Below, piece after piece: positions 21,757 through 23,824 of a stretch of DNA of 23,824 nt; within the stretch, counting starts at the first letter, position 1, and the number at the start of each line of letters is the position of its first letter. This DNA comes from an uncultured Oscillospiraceae bacterium (GTDB lineage: Bacteria > Bacillota > Clostridia > Oscillospirales > Oscillospiraceae): assembly GCA_958436045.1 (NCBI GenBank), contig CAUBIP010000020.1, positions 1 to 23,824 of the forward strand, read 5' to 3'. A model generated the notes under the pieces. The model saw only the letters and a program-made list of their open reading frames with translations. It was not told the origin of the DNA and made no database searches. Position numbers and translations under genes: made by a program.

Positions 21757-23709
21757 ATGAAAATGCAGTGGAAACGGCTGGGCAGCGGCCTGTTGGCTGC
21801 CGGATTTCTGATCTCGACGCTGGGCATCGGCGCAATGGCGGCCCAGAGCCCGGTGGAAAAGGATGAGACCGTTTACGCCATCGCAGGGGCAGACGGCAGC
21901 GTAACGGAGACGATCGTCTCCGACTGGCTGAAAAATACGAACCTAGAGGATGTCCTGAAGGACAGCTCCAGTCTGAGCGAGATCGAAGTCGTCAAGGGTG
22001 ATGCGACGATGTCCGGCAGCGGCGAGAGTCTCTCCTGGGATACCAAGGGCGGCGATGTCTACTACCAGGGCAAGTCAACGGATGCGCTGCCCGTGGGCGT
22101 CAGCTTCACGTATTTACTGGATGGCAAGAAGATCGCCCCGGAGGATCTGGCGGGCAAGAGCGGAAAGCTGACCATTCAGATCCAGTATACCAACAATGAG
22201 AAAAAGACTGTGGACGTCGGCGGCACGCAGCAGACGATGTATGTCCCCTTTCTGATGGTGACGGGCCTGCTGCTGGACAGCGACTGCATTAGCAATGTGG
22301 AAATTGACCACGGCATGGTGGAAAACGACGGCGACCGGACGATCATCTTGGGCTATGGCCTGCCGGGCCTGGCTGACAGCCTGCAGCTGAGCGGTGATTT
22401 TGATATCCCGGAGCTGTCAGACTCTGTGACTGTGACGGCGGATGTGGAAAATTTCTCCTTGGATATGACGCTGACCATGGCTAGCAGCGACCTGCTCAAC
22501 GATCTGGACGTGGACACCGATGCGACTGCCGATGAACTGGAGAGCTCCCTGAATGAGCTGGAGGACGCGACGCAGCAGCTGGTTGACGGTACCGCAGAGC
22601 TGCTGGACGGCGCAACGGAACTGGCCGACGGCAGTGTGACCCTGAAAAATGGCGCGGCGAGCCTGGCCGACGGTGCCGCTAACCTGGACACGGGCATTGG
22701 CACATTAAAAGCCGGTGCTGGCACGCTGGCTGGGTATACCCTGAGCCTGCAGGATGGCACCAGTACCCTGAAAGACGGCATTGCCGCGGCAAAGGAAGGC
22801 GCAGCTAGCCTGTATACAGGGCTTGCGGATGCGAAGACCGGCGCAGGAGCGCTGCAGGCCGGTCTTGCAGATCTGAAAACGAGCCTGACGGGGCTGCAGC
22901 AGCTTGCGCAGACCATGTCCAGCGACCTTGACGACGCTTACGCCGCCGGGGAGAAGATCACAACAGCCCGCGACAGTGCTGTCGACGAACTGACGAATTC
23001 TGTCACGGCGCTGGAGACGGCGAAGACGGCACTGCTTGCCGCAACGCCGGACGCGGATACCACGGATCTCGATAACGCCATTGCCGGACTGCAGACGCAG
23101 ATCACGGCTCTGAGGGGCTTGCGCGCGCCGACAAAGGACGCGAGCGTTTCGGCTGTGCAGATGAAGGTGGCTGGCGGCTTCGTCGGTGTTCTGGGCGAGA
23201 AAGGCGTTGGCGCGCTGCAGGCTGGGGCGGGCCAGTTGGTCGGCGGTGCAGATGAGCTGCTGACTGGCGCCGGTGCGCTGCAGTCTGGTCTGGAGGATGC
23301 ACTGGCAGGCGCAGGTACGCTGCAGGCTGGCGCGACCAGTCTGAACGCAGGCGCCCAGAGTCTGGCGCAGGGCATCGGTCAGGCGGCCGCTGGCAGTGCC
23401 AGCCTCAAGGCAGGCTCCAAGACGCTCTATGACGGCACCGAGAGCCTGGCCGAGGGCGCGGCTGCGCTGCAGTCCGGCGCTGAGGCGCTGCGCGACGGGA
23501 TGGAAGAATTCCAGGCCGACGGCATTGAAAAGCTTTGCAACCTCTACCGGGATAATATCCCGGCGCTCATCGACCGTCTGACGGCCCTCCGGGACCTGGC
23601 AAAGGACTATGGCAGCTTCTCCGGTATGCCGGACGGCGCCGAGGGGCATGTGAAATTCCTCATCCGGACCGAAGGCATCGGGACGGATACGACGGATGAG
23701 GGCAAATAA
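21757..23709 (+). CDS. Secreted xxxLxxG heptad-repeat protein (YhgE/Pip-like repeats)
   Basis: This 650-residue extracytoplasmic protein begins with a signal peptide (KMQWKRLGSG, a hydrophobic core, then AMA near residue 28). Residues about 30-250 form a beta-rich domain. Two arrays follow, at residues 272-376 and 484-588, each of fifteen xxxLxxG heptads such as TAELLDG and AGALQAG (TIGR03057-type, as in YhgE/Pip proteins). About 107 helix-prone residues lie between them. Unlike YhgE, no C-terminal TM region or sortase motif is present, so it is released or held by partners. The start at 21757 gives AGGAGGT a 9-nt spacing; an ATG at 21748 overlaps the pump stop but directly abuts the Shine-Dalgarno. 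It is likely an accessory subunit of the MMPL pump (inference). Confidence 0.85.
   Translation: MKMQWKRLGSGLLAAGFLISTLGIGAMAAQSPVEKDETVYAIAGADGSVTETIVSDWLKNTNLEDVLKDSSSLSEIEVVKGDATMSGSGESLSWDTKGGDVYYQGKSTDALPVGVSFTYLLDGKKIAPEDLAGKSGKLTIQIQYTNNEKKTVDVGGTQQTMYVPFLMVTGLLLDSDCISNVEIDHGMVENDGDRTIILGYGLPGLADSLQLSGDFDIPELSDSVTVTADVENFSLDMTLTMASSDLLNDLDVDTDATADELESSLNELEDATQQLVDGTAELLDGATELADGSVTLKNGAASLADGAANLDTGIGTLKAGAGTLAGYTLSLQDGTSTLKDGIAAAKEGAASLYTGLADAKTGAGALQAGLADLKTSLTGLQQLAQTMSSDLDDAYAAGEKITTARDSAVDELTNSVTALETAKTALLAATPDADTTDLDNAIAGLQTQITALRGLRAPTKDASVSAVQMKVAGGFVGVLGEKGVGALQAGAGQLVGGADELLTGAGALQSGLEDALAGAGTLQAGATSLNAGAQSLAQGIGQAAAGSASLKAGSKTLYDGTESLAEGAAALQSGAEALRDGMEEFQADGIEKLCNLYRDNIPALIDRLTALRDLAKDYGSFSGMPDGAEGHVKFLIRTEGIGTDTTDEGK
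22570..22884 (+). repeat. First xxxLxxG array (15 heptads)
   Basis: Codons for fifteen consecutive seven-residue units, residues 272-376. Leu (or Ala) is at position 4 and Gly at position 7 in most units; the eighth ends in Tyr and the last in Ser. The repeat is at protein level; the DNA units have diverged. Confidence 0.8.
23206..23520 (+). repeat. Second xxxLxxG array (15 heptads)
   Basis: Fifteen units at residues 484-588, the same number and length as the first array, beginning VGALQAG and ending MEEFQAD. Units 5 and 9 have Ala at the Leu position, and the final unit ends in Asp rather than Gly. Confidence 0.8.
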
Positions 23710-23781
23710 GCAAGAAAGAATTCTCCAAGCGTACAGCAAAAAATTACAACAAAGTGAAAACGGCGAAGGGACGCCAGAAAC

Positions 23782-23823
23782 TGGAAATCCAGACTGCAAG
23801 GAATTGGAAATCCGGATTGCAAG
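23782..23823 (+). repeat. Imperfect direct repeat at the window edge
   Basis: TGGAAATCC-A/G-GA-C/T-TGCAAG occurs at 23782-23800 and 23805-23823 with a 23-bp period and two mismatches over 19 bases. Each copy holds a small palindrome (CTGGAAATCCAG; AATCCGGATT). The series may continue past the window. Confidence 0.6.
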
Positions 23824-23824
23824 A

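Noticed and set aside
22570..23520. Repeat-rich DNA that could suggest a CRISPR or minisatellite.
   Set aside because: The periodicity is at protein level (xxxLxxG heptads) in an intact frame; the DNA units are not identical and there are no spacers.
23607..23822. A 71-codon minus-strand frame at the right edge.
   Set aside because: It is antisense to the heptad gene, covers the direct repeat and has no ribosome binding site inside the window.

Overview
The window reads as chromosomal DNA of an anaerobic Firmicute, most likely a Clostridia member of the Oscillospiraceae/Ruminococcaceae type (inference). Support comes from a class III fructose-bisphosphatase, a PPi-type phosphofructokinase, a Gx transporter, QueT, a Bce-like two-component system with an ABC exporter, AGGAGG ribosome binding sites, TTGACA/TATAAT-type promoters and G+C-rich codon use. 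No phage, CRISPR or plasmid genes were seen.

Layout. 1-95: the 3' end of a 5S rRNA gene and its terminator, so an rRNA operon ends here. 96-554: a gene-poor spacer. 555-5674 (+): a four-gene stress module (OmpR-type regulator, two-TM histidine kinase, ABC ATPase, large FtsX/MacB-type permease), with ATGA overlaps at two junctions and a palindromic regulator site before the ATPase. 5675-6100: a hairpin and terminator, a strong promoter driving a 30-residue hydrophobic/cationic peptide, and a 60-bp element made of two IS3-like ends that supplies the peptide's stop codon. 6102-12240 (-): a sugar nucleotidyltransferase, then a central-carbon block of PPi-phosphofructokinase, iron-sulfur flavoprotein, a 73-residue unknown, class III FBPase and a PlsC acyltransferase. 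12499-13437 (+): class II aldolase, divergent from the phosphofructokinase across an operator-rich gap. 13500-14499 (-): QueT and a Gx transporter behind a 130-nt structured leader. 14701-16957: a YtqA/YhcC-type radical SAM enzyme and a MATE exporter that overlap tail to tail. 17110-17451 (+): a cupin. 17586-18673 (+): rpsF-ssb-rpsR. 18786-23709: a TetR regulator divergent from an MMPL transporter and a secreted protein with two equal arrays of fifteen xxxLxxG heptads.

How the parts work together. Phosphofructokinase, FBPase and aldolase cover the fructose-6-phosphate/fructose-1,6-bisphosphate/triose node in both directions. The two regulated envelope modules (Bce-like sensor plus ABC; TetR plus MMPL plus heptad protein) are the accessory content. 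The least described items are the heptad-repeat partner of the MMPL pump, the small peptide gene cut by a mini-IS, the terminator inside the phosphofructokinase-FBPase gene string, and the leader upstream of queT.
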